This document shows positions 49,833 through 58,917 of a stretch of DNA of 64,000 bases, one piece after another. The DNA is taken from NCBI RefSeq assembly GCF_018687975.1, contig NZ_CP061310.1, forward strand, positions 248,001 through 312,000, in the 5' to 3' direction. Both the position numbers and the translations under genes were made by a program. Source of the stretch: Polynucleobacter sp. es-EL-1 (GTDB lineage: Bacteria; Pseudomonadota; Gammaproteobacteria; Burkholderiales; Burkholderiaceae). The notes under the pieces are model-generated. The model was given only the letters and a program-made list of their open reading frames with translations, was not told the origin of the DNA and searched no databases. Position 1 is the first letter of the stretch. The number at the start of each line of letters is the position of its first letter.

Positions 49833-51578
49833 TTGTTTACACAAAACGAAAATAAACTACTTCGAAGATGCTTTCCGGGGCTAGTTACCCTCACCATTTT
49901 TTTGCTAGTTTTTATGCCGGGCCCAACAGATTGGGCAAACTCCTTTTTTCTTGATCACGATTATCCTTTTGATTTCTACAGCTGGCGCACACTCTATATC
50001 TTCGAGAGTACAGGTAGACTCTCTTCTCTTGCTCTAATAGGGCTTCTTCCAAACGTATTAATCTCGAATATTGTTGGGAGTCAATGGGCTTTCGTACAAT
50101 CTTTTGTTGTCAAAATAGCGCCGCTCTTCGTCTTTACCTATTTAATTACTAAAGCACTTCTCTGTTGGAAAAAAAGCTTATCAACAAAATGGACTGATTA
50201 CCTTTTTATATTTTTAGTCATTTTTTTACTCCAATTTAATTTATTGGGTCAGATGCTCATGAATTCCGGCATCTTTTACAACTTAATGTTTCAAGGCTGC
50301 CTTTATTTGTTTGCCTTCCATTTTTATTGGTATAAAAAAAATTCAAATTCAATATTTTCACAGAGGGGGGTGTATTTATCTGCCCTGATGCTGCAAACTG
50401 CAATCATAATAGGCTCCTTAGTTATCCCCGTTGGTCTTTATCTTGCAATAATTTATTCAGAAAAAATAAAAAGTGTTGTTAGTAAACATAATATTTTTGT
50501 ATTAGTTGGCATAGCTATTTCTGCGGGATTGTTTTTACTTATTACAAGATTTCAAAATATTAGTCTTGATACAGGAATTGATGAAGTAGGTAACTTCGTG
50601 CTAAATAGGGGTTATGAGAATATTGCAGGTGGATATTTCTATCAATTTATTGGCTATTCAAATTGGGGAATTTATACCGGCTGGAGTGATAGGCTAATTG
50701 GCGGTTTTACTTCTTATTATCAATTGCCGAGCTATCAGATTGCACTTTTTTTAGTAAACGGCACATCAGTTTTTTATTTAATTAAGACAAAAAGTTATCG
50801 CATACTGGTCCTTCTTGCCTGCTTTATTTTTTTTGCAGTTGGATCACAGCCTCCTTTAGGAGGCATTTTTGTTTGGCTAGTTGATAATATTCCCGGCTTT
50901 CAGTCCATTAGAACCCCAGATAATAAATTTGGCCCGCTCATTCAAATTATTCTTCTTATATGTTTAGTTGATTCATGGTCTTGGTATAGGAGGGTTGGGC
51001 GCAATTTAATCTTGCTAGCCTTGTTATTGGTTGCGACAATTAATATTTCTCCCATATTGAGTGGAAGTGTAATTTTTGGGAAAAATAGTCAATTTGCACC
51101 TTCATCAACCTTTGTGCTGGACTTAAATTATGAGAAAAAATTGCTCGGCTTTATCAAGCCTGATGATTTTTTAATGGTAATTCCCGGTAATGGAAATTTT
51201 GATCATCCATCCGGTAGGGTTGGGTTTTTAGACCCTCTTTTTCATATGCACCAAAATGTGATTTCTTACAATGCTGCCAGAGCGGATGCCCAGTCAAAGT
51301 ATGCGCAAGCCCTGAATTCTGAAGATTATAGTAATTTGAAGAATGTGAATGCGATTGTATTAAGGAAGTCTGAAAAATTCTTAGGCCAAAAGAAGCTTGA
51401 GAGTGATGGATTTCATAAAATTTATGAAGATGATTATTCTTCGGTTTTTAGAGCCCCACCCAAAGTTGTCGCTCTGTCGTATCAGGCTAAGTATCTTGTT
51501 TATATAGCATTGGTGGGCGCATTCCTTTACGGATTTTTAATGTGGTTGATATATCGTTTATTTAATGAGCAAAAATAA
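49833..51578 (+). CDS. Large GT-C-like membrane protein
   Basis: A 581-residue protein with about 11 membrane segments and a C-terminal soluble part (about 430-550). The first external loop is acidic (FFLDHDYPFDFYSWRTL, Asp41/43/47), and a later loop reads NIPGFQSIRTPDNKFGPLIQI. This layout, an acidic first loop with an R-P-x-K-F-G-like later motif, resembles YfhO-type and AftD-type GT-C transferases. I recognise no confident family. It overlaps the next broken gene by 14 bp. A second arabinosyl- or other glycosyltransferase is the leading guess. Confidence 0.55.
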   Translation: MFTQNENKLLRRCFPGLVTLTIFLLVFMPGPTDWANSFFLDHDYPFDFYSWRTLYIFESTGRLSSLALIGLLPNVLISNIVGSQWAFVQSFVVKIAPLFVFTYLITKALLCWKKSLSTKWTDYLFIFLVIFLLQFNLLGQMLMNSGIFYNLMFQGCLYLFAFHFYWYKKNSNSIFSQRGVYLSALMLQTAIIIGSLVIPVGLYLAIIYSEKIKSVVSKHNIFVLVGIAISAGLFLLITRFQNISLDTGIDEVGNFVLNRGYENIAGGYFYQFIGYSNWGIYTGWSDRLIGGFTSYYQLPSYQIALFLVNGTSVFYLIKTKSYRILVLLACFIFFAVGSQPPLGGIFVWLVDNIPGFQSIRTPDNKFGPLIQIILLICLVDSWSWYRRVGRNLILLALLLVATINISPILSGSVIFGKNSQFAPSSTFVLDLNYEKKLLGFIKPDDFLMVIPGNGNFDHPSGRVGFLDPLFHMHQNVISYNAARADAQSKYAQALNSEDYSNLKNVNAIVLRKSEKFLGQKKLESDGFHKIYEDDYSSVFRAPPKVVALSYQAKYLVYIALVGAFLYGFLMWLIYRLFNEQK

Positions 51579-52162
51579 TTACCCATCAATCATTGCATTT
51601 TTGATTGCTGCAAGTTTAACGGCCATTTTTTGCTTTGCGCCAATTATTCAGTGGAATGTGTTGTATTTAAATCTCTCATCAGGTAATTTCTATTTTTATC
51701 CACTGGTATTAAAAGCTTTTAATTTCTGGGGGGGGCGAGGCTCCAATTGTCAATGGACTAAGATTTTCTCTATTGGTACTATTACTCTGCTATCTGACTA
51801 AATTTCTTTTACTGAAACCAAGGAGATTGCAAAACTCTCTCATTTTTTTAGTCGTTATTGCGTCGTCAATTTCATTTGCAACCGGCACCTCTTTTTTTAA
51901 ATTTTCTAGTTTATGTGCAATTCTTCTTATAGGGCTTGCCCAATTCTCAAGAAGGCGTGGCAGTTCAGTTATTTTGATAGCTTTGGCACTCTTGGCAAAT
52001 ATTGTTGTGACATTGCCATTAGGAATTGGTTTGTGTTTGGTAAATCGATATCGTCAATTTGGACATATTTATAGACTGAGATTCTTTCTTGTCATGATTG
52101 ATGCGGCATTATTGGCTGGGGTATTATTTCTCGGCTCTGCTTTATTGGCTCGCTGGGGCTAA
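51565..52162 (+). pseudogene. Small multispanning membrane protein gene split by a +1 shift in a G-run
   Basis: Reading from the ATG at 51565 the frame runs into a stop at 51801, while an adjoining frame, visible from 51773, continues to 52162. The break is at eight G residues (51728-51735). With seven, the frames join and read FWGGEAPIVNGLRFSLLVLLLCYL, giving one protein of about 198 residues with some six membrane segments. Without it the product is a 78-residue stub. The gene is coupled to the 581-residue GT-C-like gene by a 14-bp overlap. It may be phase-variable, a recent pseudogene or carry a sequencing error. Family not recognised. Confidence 0.75.
51728..51735 (+). repeat. Homopolymeric tract of eight G residues
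   Basis: The longest G-run noticed in the window (others reach six). It lies inside the coding region of the membrane protein gene and exactly at the point where the frame must shift. Tracts of this kind mutate by slipped-strand mispairing. Confidence 0.9.
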
Positions 52163-52185
52163 TCTATAATGAGCTGATAATTTTT

Positions 52186-52656
52186 ATGAATAATGTGACA
52201 TTAAATCGAATACCATATAAAAAGCTCTTTGCTTATCGCTTTCTTAGCGCGCTGAGGGCTAGTTTTAATTCTGATAAACAGCCTTCACAACAGAAGTCAA
52301 TTGGGAGTAAGTCAATGGACATTAAAAGTTTTTTAACTAAAGCGGCTGTCATTTTTCTAGCAATCTATTTTGTCATTGTTATGCCGCTAGCATCCTCAAT
52401 AAAAGATGCAACAAAAGGAATTGATACTTCTCTCAATAAAACCTCTACCAAGCTTATGTTAGTTAGCCTCATATCTAATCCAGAGACTCTCTACCTCTTG
52501 GCGAATGAAGAGGTCGGTGCAGCAAATAAAGGTAAGGCAAAAATGTTTATCGATACTGCCATTGGAATCATAGAGTCTCGCAATAGCAATCCAAGCTATA
52601 AAGTGAAGTTTTATCAGATGCGCGAAAAAATTCTTGAAATGCCGGATAAGAGTTGA
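52186..52656 (+). CDS. Hypothetical single-span membrane protein
   Basis: A 156-residue protein with a basic N-terminal region, one membrane segment (about residues 51-68: AAVIFLAIYFVIVMPLA) and a C-terminal helical domain (NPETLYLLANEEVGAANKGKAKMFIDTAIGIIESRN). It may start at the internal ATG encoding MDIKSFLTK. No family recognised. It sits between the split membrane gene and a GT-C gene. Confidence 0.6.
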   Translation: MNNVTLNRIPYKKLFAYRFLSALRASFNSDKQPSQQKSIGSKSMDIKSFLTKAAVIFLAIYFVIVMPLASSIKDATKGIDTSLNKTSTKLMLVSLISNPETLYLLANEEVGAANKGKAKMFIDTAIGIIESRNSNPSYKVKFYQMREKILEMPDKS

Positions 52657-52720
52657 TTAAGTAAATTAAGCTCGTTTAGTTCTATGGATATAAGCCATTA
52701 ATAAATTTATTAAGATACGG

Positions 52721-54718
52721 TTGATTCGGATTGCAATCCTAATTGCGATTCCGCTACCCCTTACCCTATTTTTTTTTCTTAGTGCTGATTTTCTTGGATT
52801 ATGGAGTCAACCCTATCTAGCTGCCTTAGTGTGGGGGCTTTTAATCTTTGAGACACTCTTCATTTTTGGGCGCCTGATATCTAAACTTTTTAATGCGAAT
52901 AACTACAGCTACGCTCTTTACCCAGTTTTGGGTTTAGTGGGGATTCTTCTGTGCGGTGGTTACCTTAATTTAGCCGGCTTACTTTCCGCGGCCCTAATTA
53001 ATCTAATTGTTTTGTCGGGGGCCTTAGCTTTTTCTTTTTTGGGAATTAGAAACGTTCCAGTAATTTCTGAAGCGCTTTATGAGCGTCTAAAAGAACAGGG
53101 ACTTTTATTTCCTATTGTTCTACTTTTGGCAATTTTGTCAGTCATATGGTCATACCTGAGTTCTGTTGGCAATCTCAATTTCAATATTCATGATGATTAT
53201 CATGCGTATCTTTTCTTCCCGAGTAAATTACTTCAGCTTGGCACCCTAGGAATAGATCCATTTTCTGAAAGACGTTTGATTTCTGGATTGGCTGGAAATT
53301 CTTTTCTGTTGGCGGTTGGTTTGGTGCAGATGAAATGGTATTTTCTACATGCCATCGACTGGGCTTTGGGAATGCTAGTTTTTGTATATTCAATTACATT
53401 TATTCGAATTCGAGCATCATTTAAAACTGAATTTTTAGTCAAGTCTTGTCTAGTGATAGGCTTGGTTTTATTTTCGATTCCTGCTGCCAATATCACCTCG
53501 AATGTGATGCCAATGGCAATAGTTTTTGCAATTTGGGCTTGGCTATTAGGTCTAATCGATGCGCAAAATCCCAATTCATCTCTCGGTGTTAAAGGTGGCT
53601 TAGTCCTTGGGGCGATGCTTGCATCCCTGCTTACTTTAAAAAGTACTCTCACGCCATATGCAGCAATAAGCGCTCTATTAATTCTTGTTTATCTCAAATG
53701 TACCTTAATAGCCTCATGGAAACAGTTTGCATTATTTTTCTCAAGTTTTTTATTGGGCAGTACTCTAATGCTATTGCCCTGGATGATTGATTTATTCCAA
53801 TCTTCAGGGTCCTTTTTCTACCCGCTTCTAGGTAAGGGTTTTCATGCTGCACAGTATGGGTACTTTCATGGGGCAACTGAGAATTTTTTCTCTAGAAGAA
53901 CCATTTATTCGAATATTGCTGCGGTATTTTCGCCGCTAGGAAAGTCAGTATTTAGTATTTCAATCCTATTACTGCTGTTCTTATTGCTTCAGTTATATCG
54001 CAGTAGATACCAGTCTCGTTTAATTATCTTCGCCGCATTACCTTTGTTTTCCTCAATCCTAAATTGTTTAATTGTTGGCTATGCTATTGGTGGGTATGGG
54101 GCCTATCGATATGTTTATTTCGTGGGCTTGGCGTCCCTTATCATTTCGATAATCGCATCTTCTTTTCTTATTCAGAAGAAAGCAATGGCAATTGTCATTT
54201 ATGGGATTTGTATATTTTTCTTAGTTCGCGGCGCACAGGATCAGGTGATGCACTCATCTTCACTTGTGGCCGAAATCAAGCGTGCTTGGTATAACCAGAA
54301 TCCCATTTCTATGGTGGATCAAGATAGGTATCGCGCAGCTTCTAAGGCAATACCCCAAGATGGCAATGTTTTGCTCCGAGTCGCCTATCCATTTTTATTA
54401 AAAATTAGCCCTAATGTGCTTGTGGCCGATTATCCTGGTGCAGCTAGTCCGCCCCCAGGAATGCCAATTGGTAAGGGCCCAGAGGCCCTCAGGAGTTATT
54501 TGCTTTCTCATGGTGTTAGCTATATTGTTTGGGACTATCAATCACAGGCAAATTTTGGAAAAACGCAATATGGGGAGCGCCTAAGCCCAGAAACCCATCC
54601 TTGGATACGTAGTGAGGCTACCTTATCTTTTGATTTCCAGGAGAATTTAGAGAACATGCGACTAAGCGGCAAAGCAATGTATGAATCTGACGGTATTTCA
54701 ATCATTGATTTGCGATAA
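52721..54718 (+). CDS. Large GT-C-like membrane glycosyltransferase
   Basis: A 665-residue protein with about 13 membrane segments. The first large external loop has NIHDDYHAYLFFPSKLLQLG (His157-Asp158-Asp159), the acidic motif of GT-C enzymes that use lipid-phosphate sugars. The C-terminal soluble segment (about 540-665) ends in YPFLLKISPNVLVADYPGAASPP-like sequence. TTG start at 52721. Third GT-C candidate in the cluster; substrate unknown. Confidence 0.65.
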   Translation: MIRIAILIAIPLPLTLFFFLSADFLGLWSQPYLAALVWGLLIFETLFIFGRLISKLFNANNYSYALYPVLGLVGILLCGGYLNLAGLLSAALINLIVLSGALAFSFLGIRNVPVISEALYERLKEQGLLFPIVLLLAILSVIWSYLSSVGNLNFNIHDDYHAYLFFPSKLLQLGTLGIDPFSERRLISGLAGNSFLLAVGLVQMKWYFLHAIDWALGMLVFVYSITFIRIRASFKTEFLVKSCLVIGLVLFSIPAANITSNVMPMAIVFAIWAWLLGLIDAQNPNSSLGVKGGLVLGAMLASLLTLKSTLTPYAAISALLILVYLKCTLIASWKQFALFFSSFLLGSTLMLLPWMIDLFQSSGSFFYPLLGKGFHAAQYGYFHGATENFFSRRTIYSNIAAVFSPLGKSVFSISILLLLFLLLQLYRSRYQSRLIIFAALPLFSSILNCLIVGYAIGGYGAYRYVYFVGLASLIISIIASSFLIQKKAMAIVIYGICIFFLVRGAQDQVMHSSSLVAEIKRAWYNQNPISMVDQDRYRAASKAIPQDGNVLLRVAYPFLLKISPNVLVADYPGAASPPPGMPIGKGPEALRSYLLSHGVSYIVWDYQSQANFGKTQYGERLSPETHPWIRSEATLSFDFQENLENMRLSGKAMYESDGISIIDLR

Positions 54719-54725
54719 TAGGGCC

Positions 54726-56150
54726 ATGAACACGCATTCACACATTGATAGGGCCGCTCGCGAGGTATTGGAGGCAAATCGTGTTGCGGTATTTATCGTG
54801 GCATACAATGCCTCCAAGCATATTGCAAGCGTCTTAAATCGCATTCCTTCGTGGGTTTCCGAGGAGCTGGTAGAGATATATTTGATTGATGACAGCTCTA
54901 AAGATGATACCGCCTTAATCGCCTCTCAAATTAATTGGCCCACAAACTTTGCGCCATTAAGAGTCTTTAAGACGCCATTTAATCAGGGCTATGGTGGCAA
55001 TCAAAAAATTGGATATAACTATGCAATTAAGCAAAACTTCGACATTGTTGTGCTTCTCCATGGAGATGGACAGTATGCCCCAGAGGCACTTCCCCATTTA
55101 TTGAGTGAGTACGTAAATGGTGCGGATGCAGTATTCGGTAGTCGGTTTATTAATGCAGGTGGTGCACTGAAGGGCGGTATGCCCCTGTACAAATTTATTG
55201 GAAATAGAGTTCTTAGTGGCCTTCAGAATTATTTTATGAAGGGCTCATTATCTGAGTGGCATAGTGGTTATCGCTCGTATCGAACCAGTCTTCTTAAGCG
55301 TGTTCCATTTTCTTGTAATAGCAATGATTTTGACTTTGATGCAGAAATTATTATCCAGACCTTAGGTGCTGGAGGTGTGATCAAAGAGGTTCCAATCCCT
55401 ACTTTTTATGGGGATGAAATATGTCATGTGAATGGTATGCGATATGCAGTTCAGTGCATGAAGAATGTTTTGCAATATCGCGCAATGCAAGCAGAGCTAT
55501 TTTTTGACCCGCGTTTTGATCTGTCTAAGTATGGTCAGGAATCTAAGCAATCAAAGAAATGTGCAGTTACTACAATCAATGGATTTATTGAGAACCTCAA
55601 TTTACCTACCGCATTAAAGATTCTTGAATTTGATGCAATGAATCATGAACTAGGGTTTAATCAATCACCTAATAGTGTGGCCAATGAATATGACGTAGTA
55701 GTAGCTTTAGACACCCTACAAAATCAGAGCTCTCCCGAATTGGCTTTGCTTAATATTGGTAAACATCTAAAAGCTAACGGATTGCTATACGTCAGCTGTG
55801 CAAATGTTGCTTATTTTCCAGTGAGATTAATGCTGTTTTTTGGTTTTTTTAATTATGGTCGCAAGGGTGTGTTGGATAGAGCTCACCATAGGCTTTTTAC
55901 TAAGGGATCATTTCGGCGATTGTTACTGCAAGGTGGATTTGAGGTTGAGATGGTTCATGGCTTTGGTCCCCCGATTATTGATAGGGTCGGACAGTCACTA
56001 GTTCTTAGGTTGTTAGATAAGGCTTCATATTTTTTGGCTAGATCCTGGGTTTCACTTTTTGCATTTGAAATATTGTTTATTGCTAAAAAGCGCGTGGATA
56101 TTGAGTGGTTACTTCAAAAGACAACTGCATACACAAATAAATCCGAGTAA
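54726..56150 (+). CDS. Family 2 glycosyltransferase fused to a degenerate methyltransferase-like domain
   Basis: Residues about 15-250 form a GT2 domain (VAVFIVAYNASKHI; YLIDDSSKDDT; VVLLHGDGQYAPEALP; AVFGSRFI; EWHSGYRSY), close to polyprenyl-phosphate glycosyltransferases but without terminal membrane spans. Residues about 290-450 look like a Methyltransf_23-type fold (DVVVALDTLQNQSSPELALLNIGKHLKANGLLYVS; HHRLFTKGSFRRLLLQGGFEV). In that part the glycine-rich SAM motif is not evident. ATG 54726 is the better start. A bifunctional or scaffold role is possible. Confidence 0.8.
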   Translation: MNTHSHIDRAAREVLEANRVAVFIVAYNASKHIASVLNRIPSWVSEELVEIYLIDDSSKDDTALIASQINWPTNFAPLRVFKTPFNQGYGGNQKIGYNYAIKQNFDIVVLLHGDGQYAPEALPHLLSEYVNGADAVFGSRFINAGGALKGGMPLYKFIGNRVLSGLQNYFMKGSLSEWHSGYRSYRTSLLKRVPFSCNSNDFDFDAEIIIQTLGAGGVIKEVPIPTFYGDEICHVNGMRYAVQCMKNVLQYRAMQAELFFDPRFDLSKYGQESKQSKKCAVTTINGFIENLNLPTALKILEFDAMNHELGFNQSPNSVANEYDVVVALDTLQNQSSPELALLNIGKHLKANGLLYVSCANVAYFPVRLMLFFGFFNYGRKGVLDRAHHRLFTKGSFRRLLLQGGFEVEMVHGFGPPIIDRVGQSLVLRLLDKASYFLARSWVSLFAFEILFIAKKRVDIEWLLQKTTAYTNKSE

Positions 56151-56176
56151 TAAACCCATTCATACTGCCCTCTCTT

Positions 56177-57592
56177 ATGATAACCCCAGCCACTAATAGT
56201 CGACAGCGATTTAAGCTACAGGGCATTGCGGGCTTAACTCTGATTCTCGTTAGCAGTATTCTTCTAGGAATTTGGGCTGTTAAAGGCACCATTGCTTTAA
56301 GAAATATCCTCTTGGGGGTTGGCACCCCTATATCACTTTTTTATTGTTACCAGTATTTCAATCTCAATCAGCAAAAAATCCCTCTGAAAAATTTCATTCC
56401 CATTACCCTGATAGGCTTGTTGTTTATCTGGATCATCTTCCATTACCTCTTTCTATCAAGATTTCCAGACATTCAGCTTCATGAACTCAAGAGTACTTGG
56501 TTGAGAAGCTTTTTAGCCTCTATCGTTGGCTTTGGGACTGGACTTGCAATATTAAGAAGGCCTAATGCAGTGAACTTCTTATGGCTTGGCATCTTCATAA
56601 GCTTTGCATATCTTTTATATCAATACATTCCACTGGCGATCTCGGCAGGCAGCCTTAAATATCATAATTACGAACAATTTATCTACCCTGGAAAAATTAG
56701 CGGTGTATTGGTTGGAACGCTCCTACTTGCTGGTCTTTTAGGAACCCTCCTGGATTGCATACCAAGCTTAAATCTCAAGGCAAAAATAATCATGTTTTTA
56801 TTTTGGCTGCTTGGATCCTGTTTGATCCTGTACTCCTATGTCTATATATTTGATACACGCAATGGTATCGGTCTTGGGGTGCTGATTTTCAGTTTAGCTT
56901 CAATGTTTTTTTTAACGAAAATATTCTCTTCATTACTTAATATATCTCATCTCAAGATAGCATTAAAAAATGGATTATTTGCACTTAGTTTGATGGGTTT
57001 TATTGGATGGTTTGGGTGGCAGCAATTTCAATTAAACCCAGGTTGGTCATCTATGATTGACGATACTAAAGTTGCCGTGCAAATTGAAAAATACCCCAAC
57101 TGGCAAAATCCACGAGTATTTGGTTATCCCCCCTCATCACTAGGTAAGGTGGTTGCAGGCAACACCTATGAGCGGTTCTCCTGGGCGACAGCGGGAGTAA
57201 CTATCTTTATTCCAGAAAATCCCTTAGGTGTCGGCATTCTCAGTAAACCCTTTGGCGTATTGTTAAACGCCAAGTTCCCCAATAGCGGAAACTATATCCT
57301 CTCTTCCCATAGTGCTTGGGTAGAATTGACCCTGGCATTTGGTATTCCTGCTTTAATTTTTACCCTAGGCGCCTTGCTCGTTATTCTAGTTTTATCTGCT
57401 ACTGCAAATGGCCCTTTTAAATATTTTCCGACCATTTTTTCACTTGCAATAATCGCACTTTATACGGTAGGGGAGCTTAGCTCTCAGCACTCTATTGAGA
57501 TCTTGTATTTCTGTATTGCCCTCCTTGGGGCCTGCCTGTTTCCCTCTGTCGGTAAAAGTCTGGAAAATCAAAAAGTATTTAGGGCTCATTGA
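56177..57592 (+). CDS. O-antigen ligase/polymerase family (Wzy/WaaL) membrane protein
   Basis: A 471-residue protein with about 11 membrane segments and a large periplasmic loop (about 280-385). It contains WATAGVTIFIPENPLGVGILSKPFG and ILSSHSAWVELTLAFGIPALIF, the Wzy_C pattern (GxG...H...LE). It may join O-antigen to lipid A-core or polymerise repeat units; sequence does not separate the two. The Wzz-like gene 80 bp downstream favours a polymerase or ligase acting on Wzx-exported units. Confidence 0.83.
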   Translation: MITPATNSRQRFKLQGIAGLTLILVSSILLGIWAVKGTIALRNILLGVGTPISLFYCYQYFNLNQQKIPLKNFIPITLIGLLFIWIIFHYLFLSRFPDIQLHELKSTWLRSFLASIVGFGTGLAILRRPNAVNFLWLGIFISFAYLLYQYIPLAISAGSLKYHNYEQFIYPGKISGVLVGTLLLAGLLGTLLDCIPSLNLKAKIIMFLFWLLGSCLILYSYVYIFDTRNGIGLGVLIFSLASMFFLTKIFSSLLNISHLKIALKNGLFALSLMGFIGWFGWQQFQLNPGWSSMIDDTKVAVQIEKYPNWQNPRVFGYPPSSLGKVVAGNTYERFSWATAGVTIFIPENPLGVGILSKPFGVLLNAKFPNSGNYILSSHSAWVELTLAFGIPALIFTLGALLVILVLSATANGPFKYFPTIFSLAIIALYTVGELSSQHSIEILYFCIALLGACLFPSVGKSLENQKVFRAH

Positions 57593-57671
57593 AGAGTCAA
57601 AGTGGCTCATAATCCCTTATAATCCTTTGAATTAACTAAGAAATTATTTTGCTGACAAAGGCAAGCACATT

Positions 57672-58835
57672 ATGGTGTCACAAGATCAAAATATCCAAAC
57701 TGAGCAAGGGGAAGTCTCCCTCTTGGATATTGTCAATTTTGTACAAGAGTCTTGGAAAAAACTCGCTGTAGCTGTTCTTGTTGGCGCAACTCTTGGTTAT
57801 GCCAATTGGAATTTCTTAGGTAGCTACAACGCTGAACTTGTATTGCTGAATAACAAAGGCACCGACCTGGTTTCTTGGCGAACTCTTCAAAAGACTTTGC
57901 CAAATTTAGCGGGACAAATGGTTGATGAAAACAAGGTTCCAGAAGGCCAGGAGTCTCTTTACCGAACTTTGAGCGATTCAAGTTGGTGGCAAAAAAATGC
58001 TGTCCCAAGTTACGCAATGACTAGGTCCGATTTGAAGGAGCTGGCCTCAATCGCAGGCCTAGAGTCATCTGGCGCGAATATTTCTAGTCTTACGCTATCG
58101 GCAGCGGGCCCATCAAAAGAGAAGGCAATCCAAAATGTAATTTGGGCAAAAGATTTCGCACTTCAAGGAGCATCTTACCTTGCAGTCAAGTCATTATTAA
58201 GTGCGCAAGAATCGCAGCTTATCAGCATAGGCGCAGAGATTGAAAAGAAAGTTAACGCGACCCAAATCGAATTGGGGTATCAGCAGGAACGACTAAAAAG
58301 CTTAGAGATTCTAGCCAAGCGGTTCCCAAGCGAGCAAAAAATGATTAGCCAGGTAGTCGACCCCAAAGACTCGGGGGCCAAGTATTTGCCCATTAGTACT
58401 CAAATCATTGCTGCAAATACGGATATCAATAACAGCAAAGAAACGCTTGAGCGATTGAAGGAGCAGCAGGCTCAAATGATAGTGCTGAGCACTTGGGTAA
58501 AGATGGCATCACCCCTCATAATGACAAACTATAACGGTATAACTCTCACCGAACAATTATTGGGGCAAGAAGCCAAATTACGCGCAACATTAAATTCAGC
58601 TGATCCTAGGGCTCTGGTATTTGTTGATGGCCTAAGATTAAGCCTACTGGCCAATGATGTGCGCTTTACCAATGGCTTTGAAATGAACACCGCACCCTCT
58701 GCCAAGAAAAAAGGCATGCTGAAATCTACGGCCGGTGGAATGGCCGCCGCATTTTTCTTAATGCTATTGGTGCTGTTGAGCCAAAGACTCTGGGCGAGTA
58801 TTAAAGGTAGCGCAAAAATCAGTGGCGTCCAGTAA
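57672..58835 (+). CDS. Wzz-like polysaccharide chain-length determinant
   Basis: A 387-residue polysaccharide co-polymerase with two membrane segments (about residues 27-48 and 355-377) that flank a periplasmic coiled-coil region (about 160-270: LSAQESQLISIGAEIEKKVNATQIELGYQQERLKSLE). The Wzz N-terminal form SLLDIVNFVQESWKKLAVAVLVGA is clear. It controls glycan chain length with a Wzy polymerase. A near-consensus TATAAT at 57618-57623 may be part of its own promoter. It closes the first half of the cluster. Confidence 0.87.
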   Translation: MVSQDQNIQTEQGEVSLLDIVNFVQESWKKLAVAVLVGATLGYANWNFLGSYNAELVLLNNKGTDLVSWRTLQKTLPNLAGQMVDENKVPEGQESLYRTLSDSSWWQKNAVPSYAMTRSDLKELASIAGLESSGANISSLTLSAAGPSKEKAIQNVIWAKDFALQGASYLAVKSLLSAQESQLISIGAEIEKKVNATQIELGYQQERLKSLEILAKRFPSEQKMISQVVDPKDSGAKYLPISTQIIAANTDINNSKETLERLKEQQAQMIVLSTWVKMASPLIMTNYNGITLTEQLLGQEAKLRATLNSADPRALVFVDGLRLSLLANDVRFTNGFEMNTAPSAKKKGMLKSTAGGMAAAFFLMLLVLLSQRLWASIKGSAKISGVQ

Positions 58836-58917
58836 TGAGTAGAGCGCAGTCAAGAGCTTGGGATCGGGCATTAGCGGGTGTAAGACCATCTAAATCTCTT
58901 GAATTAAGGATAAATGC

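Noticed and set aside
53181..53652. Minus-strand frames inside the 665-residue GT-C gene
   Set aside because: They lie opposite hydrophobic codons of the GT-C gene and show no signal of their own.
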